The notes beneath the pieces are model-generated. The model had not been told where the DNA came from, made no database searches, and saw only the letters and a program-made list of their open reading frames with translations. A stretch of DNA of 40,307 nt from Streptomyces sp. (GTDB lineage Bacteria; Actinomycetota; Actinomycetes; Streptomycetales; Streptomycetaceae), in NCBI GenBank assembly GCA_013362785.1, contig JABFVM010000071.1, positions 1 through 40,307 on the forward strand, read 5' to 3'. The position numbers and the translations under genes were made by a program. Positions 25,918 to 33,540 of the stretch are shown here, piece by piece (position 1 is the first letter of the stretch; every line of letters starts with the position of its first letter).

Positions 25918-28056
25918 ATGCAGAGCAAAAGGCTGGGCAAGGCGCTGGGCACCTTTGTCGCGGCATCCGCGATGGTGGCGATACCCATGGGCGGTGCGCA
26001 GGCGTACAACCCGACGGGCGGGATTCTGTACCAACTCGGCGACGAACCGTGCCTGAAGGGAAGAGGCAACTGCGCGATCTACCCGAAGTCGACGCAGCTG
26101 CCGAGCGGACGTCTGGTCGCATCGTTCGAGAAGGCCACGGTCGTGCCGCAGACGGGCAGCGCCGACCAGGAGACACTCCCGATCTACAAGAGCGACGACC
26201 ACGGAACCTCGTGGCAGCACCTCTCGGAGGTCAAGGCCCCGGCGTACCTCTCCAGCGCTCCCCGCTACGCGAAGTACAAGAGCAACTGGGGAAGCCCGTA
26301 CCTCTACGCCCTCCCGCAGGACGTCGGCAATCTGAGGAAGGGCACGCTGCTCCTCGCGAGTGTCGTGACGGGCGACGACGCCTACTACAACGAGCACAAG
26401 GCAGCCGACCCGAACTGGACGCCGTCCAACGACGGAGACCGCCCTGACATGGCGCTCGCCCTGTACTCCAGCACCGACGACGGGGCGACGTGGAAGGTTC
26501 TCAACGTCATCGCGACCGGCGGCTGGCAGGGCGGCAGCGCGGGCGCGATCGGCAGGAACGTCGCCGGCGCCAACAAGTACAAGCAGGTGGACCCCCTCTG
26601 GGAGCCATACCTGATGGTCCACGACGGCCGACTCGTCTGCTACTACTCCGACGAGAACGACTACACCGGCTTCGATCCGGTCACCGGCGTCGCGAAGGTC
26701 GATCCGGACAACGACACGGCTACGGATTCGCACGGCCAGATACTCGTCCACAAGACCTGGGACGGCCTCGGCGCGCAGTGGAGCGAGCCCGTCCTCGACG
26801 TCGCGGGCCTGACCCTGGACATGGGAGGCGGCAGGAAGGAGATCGGCGGCGGGCGGCCGGGCATGACCAACGTCGTCCCGACGACGGACGGCAAGTGGCT
26901 CCTCACCTACGAGTGGTGGGGCGGCGGAGTCAACACCAGGTACGTCATCGCCGACGACCCACTGAAGTTCTACGAGGGCTCCGCGGGCAACCCCGTCACC
27001 GCACTGCCGCTCGCCGCCGGCTCCCGCCCCCTCGCGACCGGCGGCAGCCCGGTCATCATCGGGCTTCCCGATGGACGCCTGGTCTACAACGCCGCAGGCA
27101 GCGGCAACGTCTGGGTCAACGAGAGCGGACGCAGCGACGGAGAGTGGAAGGAGTACCAGACGACCTCGCGGAACGGCTACAGCCGCAACCTGCAGTATGT
27201 GGAGGGCACCGGCCGCCTCTCGATACTGAACAATCAGGACACCTCGACACTCGCCTACGCCGAGGTCGATCTCGGTGACTCGGAAGGCGCCTACTACCAG
27301 TTGGTGAACCGCAGGACCGGCCAGGTGATCGGCACCGGGAGCAAGACCAACGACGCGAACATCGGCAACGGAGACGTTCCCGACGTCGTCATGGAAGACC
27401 GCGGCTCGGCGGCCAACAAGGACACCCAGTACTGGCACGTGGTGGACGCGCCGAAGGGCGGCACGACCCTGCTGAACAAGGCGGGCGGCCGCATGGCGGG
27501 AATCTGGACGGGGAACGCGACGGCAGGGCAGAAGATCGGCCAGTGGGTCGACAACAGCGCCACAGGAGTCTGGAAGGTCGTCAAGACCGCCGACGGGTAC
27601 TACAAGTTCCAGGCGGCCAAGAACACGAGCCTGTACCTGACCGGCGCGTCCCGGGGCGCGCCGCTCACCCTGCAGAACACGGCCGGAGACGGCTCGCAGG
27701 AGTGGCAGCTCGTCCAGCTGGCTCCGACCGCCGCGGACCTGACGAAGAGCAGGCGATCGCAGCAACTGATCGCGAGCAGCGTCGGGAAGAACGCCACCGT
27801 ACGGCTGAACGCCGCCGCGTCGGATCCCGCGGGCACCGCCCTGCACGCGAACAGGACCGGCCACGCCTACGCGCTCGCGTCCCACGGGGAGGTCACGGAC
27901 CTCGGCCCGGTCTCCTTCGACGAAGCCCAGCAGGGCACCGTGATGCTTCCAGCGACTATCCCGGCCGGGAGGAAGATCAAGATCGCCGTGGCCTTCGACG
28001 ACTCACCGCTGATGTGGGACGCGGTCACCGTTCGGGCCGCAACCACCGAAAGGTGA
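25918..28056 (+). CDS. Secreted GH93-like/sialidase-fold protein with ricin-type lectin domain (cassette 2)
   Basis: A 712-residue secreted protein. The signal peptide ends near residue 29 (GGAQA). The beta-propeller (about 30-450) has Asp boxes SDDHGTSW and STDDGATW. Glutamates E229 (LWEPYL) and E332 (LTYEWWGGG) match the two GH93 catalytic positions of the 9694-11751 protein, but are 103 rather than 71 residues apart because of an insertion with glycine-rich runs (MGGGRKEIGGGRPGM). One beta-trefoil (about 455-602) follows, with degenerate QxW motifs (TQYW, GVWK, SQEW), then a 105-residue C-terminal beta-rich region I do not recognise. AAGGAG lies seven bases before the ATG. Last gene of cassette 2, closed by a terminator. 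It is probably an extracellular arabinan- or arabinogalactan-acting enzyme of altered specificity. Confidence 0.78.
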   Translation: MQSKRLGKALGTFVAASAMVAIPMGGAQAYNPTGGILYQLGDEPCLKGRGNCAIYPKSTQLPSGRLVASFEKATVVPQTGSADQETLPIYKSDDHGTSWQHLSEVKAPAYLSSAPRYAKYKSNWGSPYLYALPQDVGNLRKGTLLLASVVTGDDAYYNEHKAADPNWTPSNDGDRPDMALALYSSTDDGATWKVLNVIATGGWQGGSAGAIGRNVAGANKYKQVDPLWEPYLMVHDGRLVCYYSDENDYTGFDPVTGVAKVDPDNDTATDSHGQILVHKTWDGLGAQWSEPVLDVAGLTLDMGGGRKEIGGGRPGMTNVVPTTDGKWLLTYEWWGGGVNTRYVIADDPLKFYEGSAGNPVTALPLAAGSRPLATGGSPVIIGLPDGRLVYNAAGSGNVWVNESGRSDGEWKEYQTTSRNGYSRNLQYVEGTGRLSILNNQDTSTLAYAEVDLGDSEGAYYQLVNRRTGQVIGTGSKTNDANIGNGDVPDVVMEDRGSAANKDTQYWHVVDAPKGGTTLLNKAGGRMAGIWTGNATAGQKIGQWVDNSATGVWKVVKTADGYYKFQAAKNTSLYLTGASRGAPLTLQNTAGDGSQEWQLVQLAPTAADLTKSRRSQQLIASSVGKNATVRLNAAASDPAGTALHANRTGHAYALASHGEVTDLGPVSFDEAQQGTVMLPATIPAGRKIKIAVAFDDSPLMWDAVTVRAATTER

Positions 28057-28061
28057 CCCAG

Positions 28062-28115
28062 GGTTCGGGGTGAGCCGACGAGCCGACGAGCCGACGAGCC
28101 CGCTCACCCCGAACC
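28062..28115 (+). terminator. Terminator of cassette 2 with repeat-built loop
   Basis: GGTTCGGGGTGAGC (28062-28075) pairs perfectly with GCTCACCCCGAACC (28102-28115). The 26-base loop is made mostly of GCCGACGA repeated three times. It starts six bases after the GH93-like stop. No T tract follows. Confidence 0.75.
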
Positions 28116-28279
28116 AGAAGATCAGGCCCGCCCCTGACGTTCTCGACGTTCGACTCGCGGAGGGGGGTGGTTGGCCTGAAGCTGAGACCGTCTACGGGCC
28201 GGGCTCCGCGAGTCCGGCTCGTGGACCGCACGTCAGCGGGAGACCCCGACGGCCGAGGGACGGTCGGAGCCCGTCCTAC

Positions 28280-28705
28280 TGTGGCTGGTCGGCGTCACTT
28301 CTCGCCTTCACAGCGGGTGCGTCGATCGCACTCGTCACCGCCCCGGTCGGTGTCTCGGGCGCGGTGTTCCTGCTGCCGGTCCAACTCAGTGTCCTCGGCG
28401 TCCCCAGCCCCGCCGTCACTCCGACGAACCTGCTCTACAACGTCGTTGCCGGCCCCGGCGCGCTGCTGCTCCCCCTGGGCCTTGGCTGATCGCCCGTACC
28501 CTGCGCCCGGCACCGACACCCGCACCGGCGGAACCCTCGGCCCACACCCTCACCGCACTCGCGGTCACCGTCGGCACGATCGGCGGCGTCGGCTACCAGG
28601 GCCGCCCGCCTCCAACCCCGCCTGCCCGAAGGCTTCCTCCGACTCCTGCTGGGCACCCTCGTCGCCACCGTCGGCGCGCTCTACGCCGCCCAGACGCTCA
28701 GCTGA
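28280..28705 (+). pseudogene. Remnant of TauE/SafE-type membrane exporter
   Basis: The frame ending at 28489 encodes SLLAFTAGASIALVTAPVG followed by SGAVFLLPVQL and TPTNLLYNVVAGPGALL, the N-terminal repeat of sulfite exporter TauE/SafE (DUF81) proteins. It then hits a stop. About 28545-28605 in another frame reads LTALAVTVGTIGG, the start of the second repeat. The final part (28622-28705) reads LPEGFLRLLLGTLVATVGALYAAQTLS and a stop, which is the usual C-terminus. The middle and much of the second repeat are missing. A real exporter would have about 250 residues and eight helices, so this is an eroded gene with internal deletion and frame changes. Confidence 0.7.
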
Positions 28706-28869
28706 CCGGCCGCCCGCTGTAATGCGTCGGCGAAACATTGGTCGTCTGCTGGTCCGGCTCTCTCCATTTGCTGGGCGGGCTCTCGAAGTCGTCTCCCTAG
28801 GGTCGTTTCCGTCCCCCGGAGGTCCGGCCCCTCGGACCTTCGAACTCCCCAGTGTCTGGAGACGTCTTG

Positions 28870-29286
28870 ATGCGTGCACTGCCCCGTCGTGCCATGGCCG
28901 CCGCCGCTCCCGCCGTTGCTCTGCTGTTCGCCCTGACCGCGTGCGGCGGGGGCTCCGACTCCGGCTCCGGTGACTCGAAGGCCGCGGACACCCAGCAGTC
29001 CGCCCAGGGTTCGGGCGGCGCCCAGGCCGCCGGTGAGGCCGACGACGCCGGTGAGAAGCCCGAGCCGCCGCTGACCGGCGACATCAAGCAGAAGGCGGAG
29101 GCCGCGGCGCTCGCGAAGTACCCGGGCACGGTCCTGAAGTCCGAGGAGGACTCGGAGAAGCCCGGAATGTACGCCGTCGAGATCAAGAAGGAGGACGGCA
29201 CCACGGTGGAGGTGTACCTCGACAAGTCGTACACCGTCACCGCCACCAAGCAGGAGGGCACCGAGGAAGCGGAGAACGACGGCTGA
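28870..29286 (+). CDS. PepSY-domain lipoprotein
   Basis: A 138-residue lipoprotein. The N-terminal signal ends in lipobox ALTAC at residues about 21-25; a 45-residue Ser/Gly/Ala/Asp linker precedes a single PepSY-like domain (about 70-130) with KAEAAALAKYPGTVLKSEED and MYAVEIKKEDGTTVEVYLD. The ATG at 28870 has GGAGA nine bases upstream. Small PepSY proteins often sit next to OmpR-type two-component genes in Streptomyces and may act as sensors, inhibitors or targets at the outer face of the membrane. Here the response regulator and kinase follow after a decayed stretch of about 420 bases. Confidence 0.85.
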   Translation: MRALPRRAMAAAAPAVALLFALTACGGGSDSGSGDSKAADTQQSAQGSGGAQAAGEADDAGEKPEPPLTGDIKQKAEAAALAKYPGTVLKSEEDSEKPGMYAVEIKKEDGTTVEVYLDKSYTVTATKQEGTEEAENDG

Positions 29287-29330
29287 CGGCGGCTGACGGC
29301 CAAGGGCCGATCCGCTGGAAGGGAGCAGCC

Positions 29331-29500
29331 ATCAGGCATCGGTCCGCCCTTATGGCTACCGCCGCGTTGCTGGCACTCGGCGGCCTCGGCTTCGCCCTGT
29401 CGACCGTCACGAAGACGAGGAGGGCCGCGATCGGGAGGAGCCGGAACGCGAGGACGGCGACGGATCCGACGACCACTGCCTCCCGGCGTCGCCCGTTGCC
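29331..29500 (+). pseudogene. Broken acidic secreted-protein fragment
   Basis: GGGAG is followed six bases later by ATC at 29331, where a start codon would be expected. The frame then reads a signal-like segment (SALMATAALLALGGLGFALSTV). From 29402 a different frame reads DRHEDEEGRDREEP and EREDGDGSDD, an acidic stretch of the sort found in PepSY-related secreted proteins. The simplest reading is a gene that lost its start codon (ATG to ATC) and gained a frameshift near 29400. An ATG at 29352 remains but leads into the wrong frame. It may be a decayed second copy of the PepSY-type neighbour. Confidence 0.45.
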
Positions 29501-29528
29501 GCCCCGCCACCCGCCACCCGCCACTCGC

Positions 29529-29570
29529 CACCGGTCGTCCGCCACCCGTCACCGGTCGTCCGCCACCCGT
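29529..29570. repeat. 21-bp tandem repeat, two perfect copies
   Basis: The unit begins CACCGGTCGTCC and ends GCCACCCGT; two exact copies occupy 29529-29549 and 29550-29570, with partial copies either side (CGCCACCCGC upstream, CGTCCGGCC downstream). It lies in the non-coding stretch before the response regulator and looks like a slippage-type minisatellite. Confidence 0.7.
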
Positions 29571-29684
29571 CGTCCGGCCGATCCCCCTCCTGCGCCGATC
29601 GGCCGGACGGCACCCCCGCTCTCGCCCCGCCCCATACGCCTCCGAGGTCCCAGGCGGCTTCTCGTGAACTCCCCAACTCCCGTG

Positions 29685-29696
29685 GCACAGCTGTGC
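29685..29696. promoter_or_regulatory. Palindrome before response regulator gene
   Basis: GCACAGCTGTGC is a perfect 12-bp palindrome ending 12 bases before the ATG of the regulator at 29709. The regulator has no convincing ribosome binding site, so this element could be an operator close to a leaderless or short-leader start. Binding protein unknown. Confidence 0.35.
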
Positions 29697-29708
29697 GAGC
29701 CTGTCGCC

Positions 29709-30449
29709 ATGCGTCTGTTGCTCATCGAGGACGACGACCGTATCGCCGGCCCGCTCACCGAGGGACTGGGTCGCTACGGCTTCACCGTGGACCACGTCCG
29801 CACCGGCCGCGCCGGCCTCGCCGATGCCACCGGATCCCCGGACCTGGTCCTGCTCGACCTCGGTCTGCCGGACATGGACGGCCTGGACGTCTGCCGCGGC
29901 CTTCGCGCCCGTTCCGCCGTGCCGATCATCATGATCACGGCTCGGGGTGAGGAGGCCGACCGCATCGTCGGCCTCGAACTCGGCGCCGACGACTACCTGG
30001 CCAAGCCGTTCGGCGTACGTGAGCTGGTGGCCCGCATCCGTGCCGTGAGCCGACGCACCAGTGCTCTGCCCTACACGGGGTCCGAGCAGGCGGACACACC
30101 CGAGGCGATCCAACCGGCCGCCGCAGCAGCGCAGTTGGGTCCCCTGAAAATCAACCGGCGTGCACGCCAGGTCCACCTCGGCGGTCAGGAGATAGCCCTG
30201 ACCCCAAGGGAGTTCGACCTGCTCGCCTACCTCGCCCAGGACCCCGAGGCCGTGCACTCCCGCCAGCAGATCATGGACGCGGTCTGGGACCCGCACTTCT
30301 TCGGCCCCACCAAGACCCTCGACGCCCATGTCGCCGCGCTGCGCCGCAAACTCGGCGACCCCGCCTGGATCACCACCGCGCGCGGCGTCGGCTTCCGCCT
30401 CACCGTCCCTGTACCTGGCCACGACACGGATCGCGGGGCCTCCGGATGA
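29709..30449 (+). CDS. OmpR-family response regulator
   Basis: A 246-residue two-domain regulator. The receiver domain (1-115) has the acidic pocket at EDDD (7-10), phosphorylation site D50 (VLLDLGLPDMDG), T77 (ITARG) and K99 (LAKPFG). After a 30-residue Ala-rich linker, the winged-helix trans_reg_C domain (about 140-235) ends with the usual LDAHVAALRRKLGDPAWITTARGVGFRL-type block (key residues LDAHV, RRKLG, RGVGFRL). The ATG at 29709 is the first that gives a complete receiver. It overlaps the kinase gene by ATGA, so the pair is one operon. Confidence 0.95.
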   Translation: MRLLLIEDDDRIAGPLTEGLGRYGFTVDHVRTGRAGLADATGSPDLVLLDLGLPDMDGLDVCRGLRARSAVPIIMITARGEEADRIVGLELGADDYLAKPFGVRELVARIRAVSRRTSALPYTGSEQADTPEAIQPAAAAAQLGPLKINRRARQVHLGGQEIALTPREFDLLAYLAQDPEAVHSRQQIMDAVWDPHFFGPTKTLDAHVAALRRKLGDPAWITTARGVGFRLTVPVPGHDTDRGASG

Positions 30450-31849
30450 CCCGCCGACTGCTGCTCAGCTACGTCGGCCTGGCCATCCTCGTCCTGGCCG
30501 GTCTGGAGATCCCGCTCGGCTGGATCTACGCCCGCGGGGAGGTCTCCCGCGCCTCGCAGAACGTCGAGCGCGACGCCTCGATGCTCGCCGAGGTCACCGA
30601 GGAGAACATCGAGAAGGGCAATTTCGCGGCCCTGCCCGACGTGGTCGGCGACTACGCCACCCGCACCGGGGGCCGGGTCGTCGTCACCGACCGGCAGGGC
30701 ATCGTGCTCGCCGACTCCGGGGCCCGCACCGTCGGCGTGAATCTGTCCGGCGATCCGGACATCGCCCGCGCCCTGCGCAACGAGCCCACCGTGGCCACCG
30801 GGGACGAGTCACTGTCGGCCACCATGCCCGGCTCGTCCGGTACGACGATCCGCGGCGCCCTGCGCCTGACGTACCCCATGACGGAGGTCACCGCCCGAGT
30901 CCACCGCATCTGGGGAGCCCTCGCGCTGGCCGGCGCGTGTGTCCTGGCGACGGTCGCCCTGGTCGCCTTCACCCTCGCCCGCTGGATCACCCGCCCGCTG
31001 CGCACGCTGGAGGACGCCACCGCCCAGCTCGCCGACGGCCATGTCGAGAATCCTCCGGATGCGACCACAGGGCCGGCCGAACTGCGCCGCCTGGCAGCCT
31101 CGTTCAGCCACACCGCCACCCGGCTCCAGCATCTGCTCAGAGCCCAGCACGCCTTCGCCGCCGAGGCGTCCCACCAGCTGAAGACGCCGCTGACGTCGCT
31201 GCGCCTGCGACTGGAGAACTTCGAGCCCTACCTCGACCCGCGCGCCCACGGCAGCCTGGAGGAGAGCATCGGCGAGGTCGAACGCCTGGGCCGCATGGTC
31301 CAAGGGCTGCTCGCGCTGGCGCGGCTGGAGAACAGCGCCACCACTCCCGAGCCCGTCGATCTGGACGCCGTACTGGCCGAGCGGGCCGCGATGTGGGAAC
31401 CGCTCGCCGCCGAACAGTACGTTGCCGTCAATGTCTCGGGCGCTCCGGCCGGCCGAGTCTGGGCGATCCCGGGGGCGTTGGAGCAGATCATCGACAACCT
31501 GGTCGCCAACGCCCTGCGCGTCTCCCCGCCCGGCACCACCCTCACCCTGGCCCGCGGCCCGGGCGCCGAACTGCACGTCATCGACCAAGGCCCCGGCATG
31601 CCGGCGGCCGACCGGGACCGCGCCTTCGACCGCTTCTGGCGCGCCTCGGATTCCCACCACGACGGCACCGGCCTCGGCCTCCCCATCGTCCGCCACCTCG
31701 TCCACGCCTCCGGCGGCGAGATCACCCTGCACGCCGCTCAGGGCGGCGGCCTGGACGCCCACGTCCGACTGCGGCCCGTGGCCGACCAGCGGGCGCGGCC
31801 AGGGAGCGGAGGATCACGAGCGGCGCGGGCACCGGTGACAGCACGGTGA
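30446..31849 (+). CDS. Sensor histidine kinase (HAMP/HisKA type)
   Basis: A 467-residue kinase. One membrane helix (about 7-28), an extracytoplasmic sensor domain (about 30-150), a second helix (about 153-177) and a HAMP segment (RWITRPLRTLEDATAQLADG). HisKA has H243 in FAAEASHQLKTPLTSL. The ATPase domain shows IIDNLVANALRVS (N box), DQGPGMP (G1), FDRFWRAS (F) and GTGLGLPIV (G2). ATGA overlap with the response regulator makes a classic pair; the PepSY lipoprotein upstream is a likely associate. The signal is unknown. Confidence 0.95.
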   Translation: MTRRLLLSYVGLAILVLAGLEIPLGWIYARGEVSRASQNVERDASMLAEVTEENIEKGNFAALPDVVGDYATRTGGRVVVTDRQGIVLADSGARTVGVNLSGDPDIARALRNEPTVATGDESLSATMPGSSGTTIRGALRLTYPMTEVTARVHRIWGALALAGACVLATVALVAFTLARWITRPLRTLEDATAQLADGHVENPPDATTGPAELRRLAASFSHTATRLQHLLRAQHAFAAEASHQLKTPLTSLRLRLENFEPYLDPRAHGSLEESIGEVERLGRMVQGLLALARLENSATTPEPVDLDAVLAERAAMWEPLAAEQYVAVNVSGAPAGRVWAIPGALEQIIDNLVANALRVSPPGTTLTLARGPGAELHVIDQGPGMPAADRDRAFDRFWRASDSHHDGTGLGLPIVRHLVHASGGEITLHAAQGGGLDAHVRLRPVADQRARPGSGGSRAARAPVTAR

Positions 31850-31885
31850 TCACAGGAAGCGGACGGGGCCGTACAAGGACAAAGG

Positions 31886-32153
31886 TCAGCGGAAGCGGCC
31901 GACTTTCCCCACGATGACGTCGGCGAGGCGCATCGCCCACACAGCCGCGCCCAGAATGACGGCCGCATCGCCCAGGTTGAAGACGACGGTGGGCCACCAG
32001 CTCAGATACAGGTAGTCGGTGACCATGCCGTCACTGACGCTGTCGACGAGGTTCGACACCGCGCCGCCCAGCAGTGCGATCGTGCGGCGGCCAGGAGCCG
32101 TTAGGCGGTCGGCGCGGCGCGGCGCGCCAGGCCAGTACGGCGATGATGGCGAC
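31886..32153 (-). pseudogene. lspA: 5'-truncated, frameshifted signal peptidase II
   Basis: Near the 3' end one frame (32083-31886) reads TIALLGGAVSNLVDSVSDGM, then WWPTVVFNLGDAAVILGAAVW, which is the C-terminal half of LspA with both catalytic aspartates (NLVD and NLGD) still present. A short upstream piece in another frame (32153-32107) reads VAIIAVLAWRAAPRR, the helix that normally precedes it. The first half of the enzyme is absent: the LacI gene ends at 32175. LspA normally has about 160-200 residues and is essential or nearly so for lipoprotein processing, so a working copy is expected elsewhere. Confidence 0.75.
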
Positions 32154-32174
32154 CCTCCGGCCCCCGCCCCGGAG

Positions 32175-33212
32175 CTACGCCGACGGAGGCGCCGTCGTGC
32201 GTCGTACCACCAGCGTGGGGGACAGCTTGACCTGGACCGACGGCTTGCCGCGGTGCTCGATCCGCTCCAGGAGGAGCCGGGCGGCGTTGCGGCCGATCTC
32301 GCCGCCCGCCTGGTCGACGCTGGTGAGGGAGATCTGGCCGAGCGCGGCGAAGGTCGTGTTGTCGTAGCCGGCCACCGAGAGGTCACCGGGCACGGACAAC
32401 CCGGCTTCCGAGACGGCCTCCAGTACGCCCATGGCCACGATGTCCGCGCCCGCGAAGACGGCCGTGGGCCGGCGTCGCCGTGCCAGCAGTTCCTTCGCGC
32501 CCTCGTAGCCGCCCTGCTGGGTGTAGCTGGTGGAGATGACGTCGATCTCCTCGTCCAGGCCGAGATCCCGCATGGCCTGCCGATAGCCGCCGGCGCGCTG
32601 GGCGTTGGGCATCTCGGCGATGCGCGTCGGGTCGGTCTCGTGGTGTTCGATATGGGCGATCCGCCGGTGCCCGAGTTCGGCGAGGTGCCCGACGACCAGG
32701 GCCGCGCCCGCCACATCGTCGTCTCCGACGGTGTCGTACGCGGGGGAGTGGCCGTGCCGCCCGACCACGACCGTCGGTACGGCGGAGGCGACGTGGCTCA
32801 GATGGGTGCGCGGTGAGACGGGTGCGACCAGGATGAGGCCGTCCATGCCCCGGTCGATCATGGCCTCGGTGACCCGGGCCTCCGCCTTCTCCCCGTTGCC
32901 GCCCGGGCCCATGAGGACCTGGTAGTCGGTGTCCTCAAGGCAGCCGGTGATGCCGTCGAGGATCTCCGGGAAGAAGGGGTTGCGGATGTCGGGCAGCATC
33001 ACGCCGATCGTGTACGTCCGTCCGCGCAGCCCTCGCGCGGCCGCCAAGGGGCGGTAGCCCAACTCCTCGATGGCGCGGCGCACTTTGGCCCGCATCTCCG
33101 GGCTCGCCCCGTAGGCGTTGCGCAGCACCTTGGACACGGCGGTCGTCGACACCTGGGCGTGCCGGGCCACGTCGACGATGGTGACGCGACGGGGCGATGC
33201 GGGCGGCTCCAT
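32175..33212 (-). CDS. LacI-family repressor 3 (rhamnoside locus)
   Basis: A 345-residue LacI/GalR regulator with HTH TIVDVARHAQVSTTAVSKVLR, hinge LAAARGLRGRTYTIGVM and a full sugar-binding domain (NPFFPEILDGI, TAVFAGADIVAMGVLEAV, VAGYDNTTFAALGQISLT). The ATG at 33212 has GGAGGA six bases upstream. It is divergent from the permease operon at 33571 and belongs to a different LacI subgroup from the two repressors in the twin cassettes. Three CG-centred palindromes in the 358-base intergenic region are its likely operators, one over its own promoter. Confidence 0.93.
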   Translation of the reverse strand: MEPPASPRRVTIVDVARHAQVSTTAVSKVLRNAYGASPEMRAKVRRAIEELGYRPLAAARGLRGRTYTIGVMLPDIRNPFFPEILDGITGCLEDTDYQVLMGPGGNGEKAEARVTEAMIDRGMDGLILVAPVSPRTHLSHVASAVPTVVVGRHGHSPAYDTVGDDDVAGAALVVGHLAELGHRRIAHIEHHETDPTRIAEMPNAQRAGGYRQAMRDLGLDEEIDVISTSYTQQGGYEGAKELLARRRRPTAVFAGADIVAMGVLEAVSEAGLSVPGDLSVAGYDNTTFAALGQISLTSVDQAGGEIGRNAARLLLERIEHRGKPSVQVKLSPTLVVRRTTAPPSA

Positions 33213-33233
33213 GCGGCTTCCTCCGGTGCCGTG

Positions 33234-33245
33234 GGCAACGTTGCC
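33234..33245. promoter_or_regulatory. LacI-3 operator, lacI side
   Basis: GGCAACGTTGCC, a perfect CG-centred 12-bp palindrome (extended by one G/C on each side at lower quality) between the lacI-3 promoter and its ATG, fitting autorepression. Confidence 0.65.
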
Positions 33246-33249
33246 GAAG

Positions 33250-33278
33250 AGTGTACGGACGAAGCCCTCGCAGGGTAA
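33250..33278 (-). promoter_or_regulatory. Candidate promoter of lacI-3
   Basis: On the minus strand TTACCC (33278-33273) and TACACT (33255-33250) are 17 bases apart. The operator at 33234-33245 lies directly downstream, about where transcription would start. Confidence 0.5.
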
Positions 33279-33339
33279 GGGTGATCACTCGTGAACCGGT
33301 GCGGTGGGTCGGCGGACCGTCGTAACAATCGTGCAGCGT

Positions 33340-33361
33340 GCACGACATCTTGACGTCGTGC
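33340..33361. promoter_or_regulatory. Second palindrome over the -35 of the permease operon
   Basis: GCACGAC (33340-33346) and GTCGTGC (33355-33361) flank an 8-base spacer and overlap the -35 box TTGACG. The left arm also pairs with TCGTGC at 33329-33334. It does not resemble the AACGTT-centred LacI operators, so a second regulator may act here. Confidence 0.4.
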
Positions 33362-33378
33362 GGAGCGCTCTCTAGGGT
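33350..33378 (+). promoter_or_regulatory. Promoter of the rhamnoside uptake operon
   Basis: TTGACG (33350-33355) and TAGGGT (33373-33378) with a 17-base spacer. A LacI-type operator follows 16 bases after the -10. Confidence 0.75.
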
Positions 33379-33393
33379 CTGGCACCACTCGAT

Positions 33394-33407
33394 GGGAAAC
33401 GTTACCC
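33394..33407. promoter_or_regulatory. LacI-3 operator, operon side
   Basis: GGGAAACGTTACCC, a near-perfect CG-centred palindrome (one mismatched pair) placed just downstream of the expected start of transcription of the uptake operon. Confidence 0.6.
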
Positions 33408-33540
33408 ACTGGCTCACGCCAGGGAGCGTCTCCCGGCGTCGTCCAGCCCGCGCTCCATAGCCCCCGCCTCACCACCGCAACCCGAGAAATCGGCAGGTGT
33501 CTCACTCCGCCAAGCCGGTGCAGCCCTCACCGGGCATGCT

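Noticed and set aside
23689..27885. 1398-residue open frame on the minus strand
   Set aside because: It lies opposite the GH42 and GH93-like genes, has repetitive Val/Gly/Arg/Asp-rich translation without domains, and is the usual antisense artefact of high-GC codon bias.
28075..28101. GCCGACGA triplication as a CRISPR or iteron array
   Set aside because: It is too short, without spacers, and fully contained in the terminator loop.
29529..29570. CRISPR-like repeats
   Set aside because: The two 21-bp copies are directly contiguous with no spacers, so this is a tandem repeat.
29352..30449. Response regulator with a 119-residue N-terminal extension
   Set aside because: The extension is Pro/Arg-rich translation of the tandem repeat and of a broken upstream gene; the receiver domain begins exactly at the ATG at 29709.
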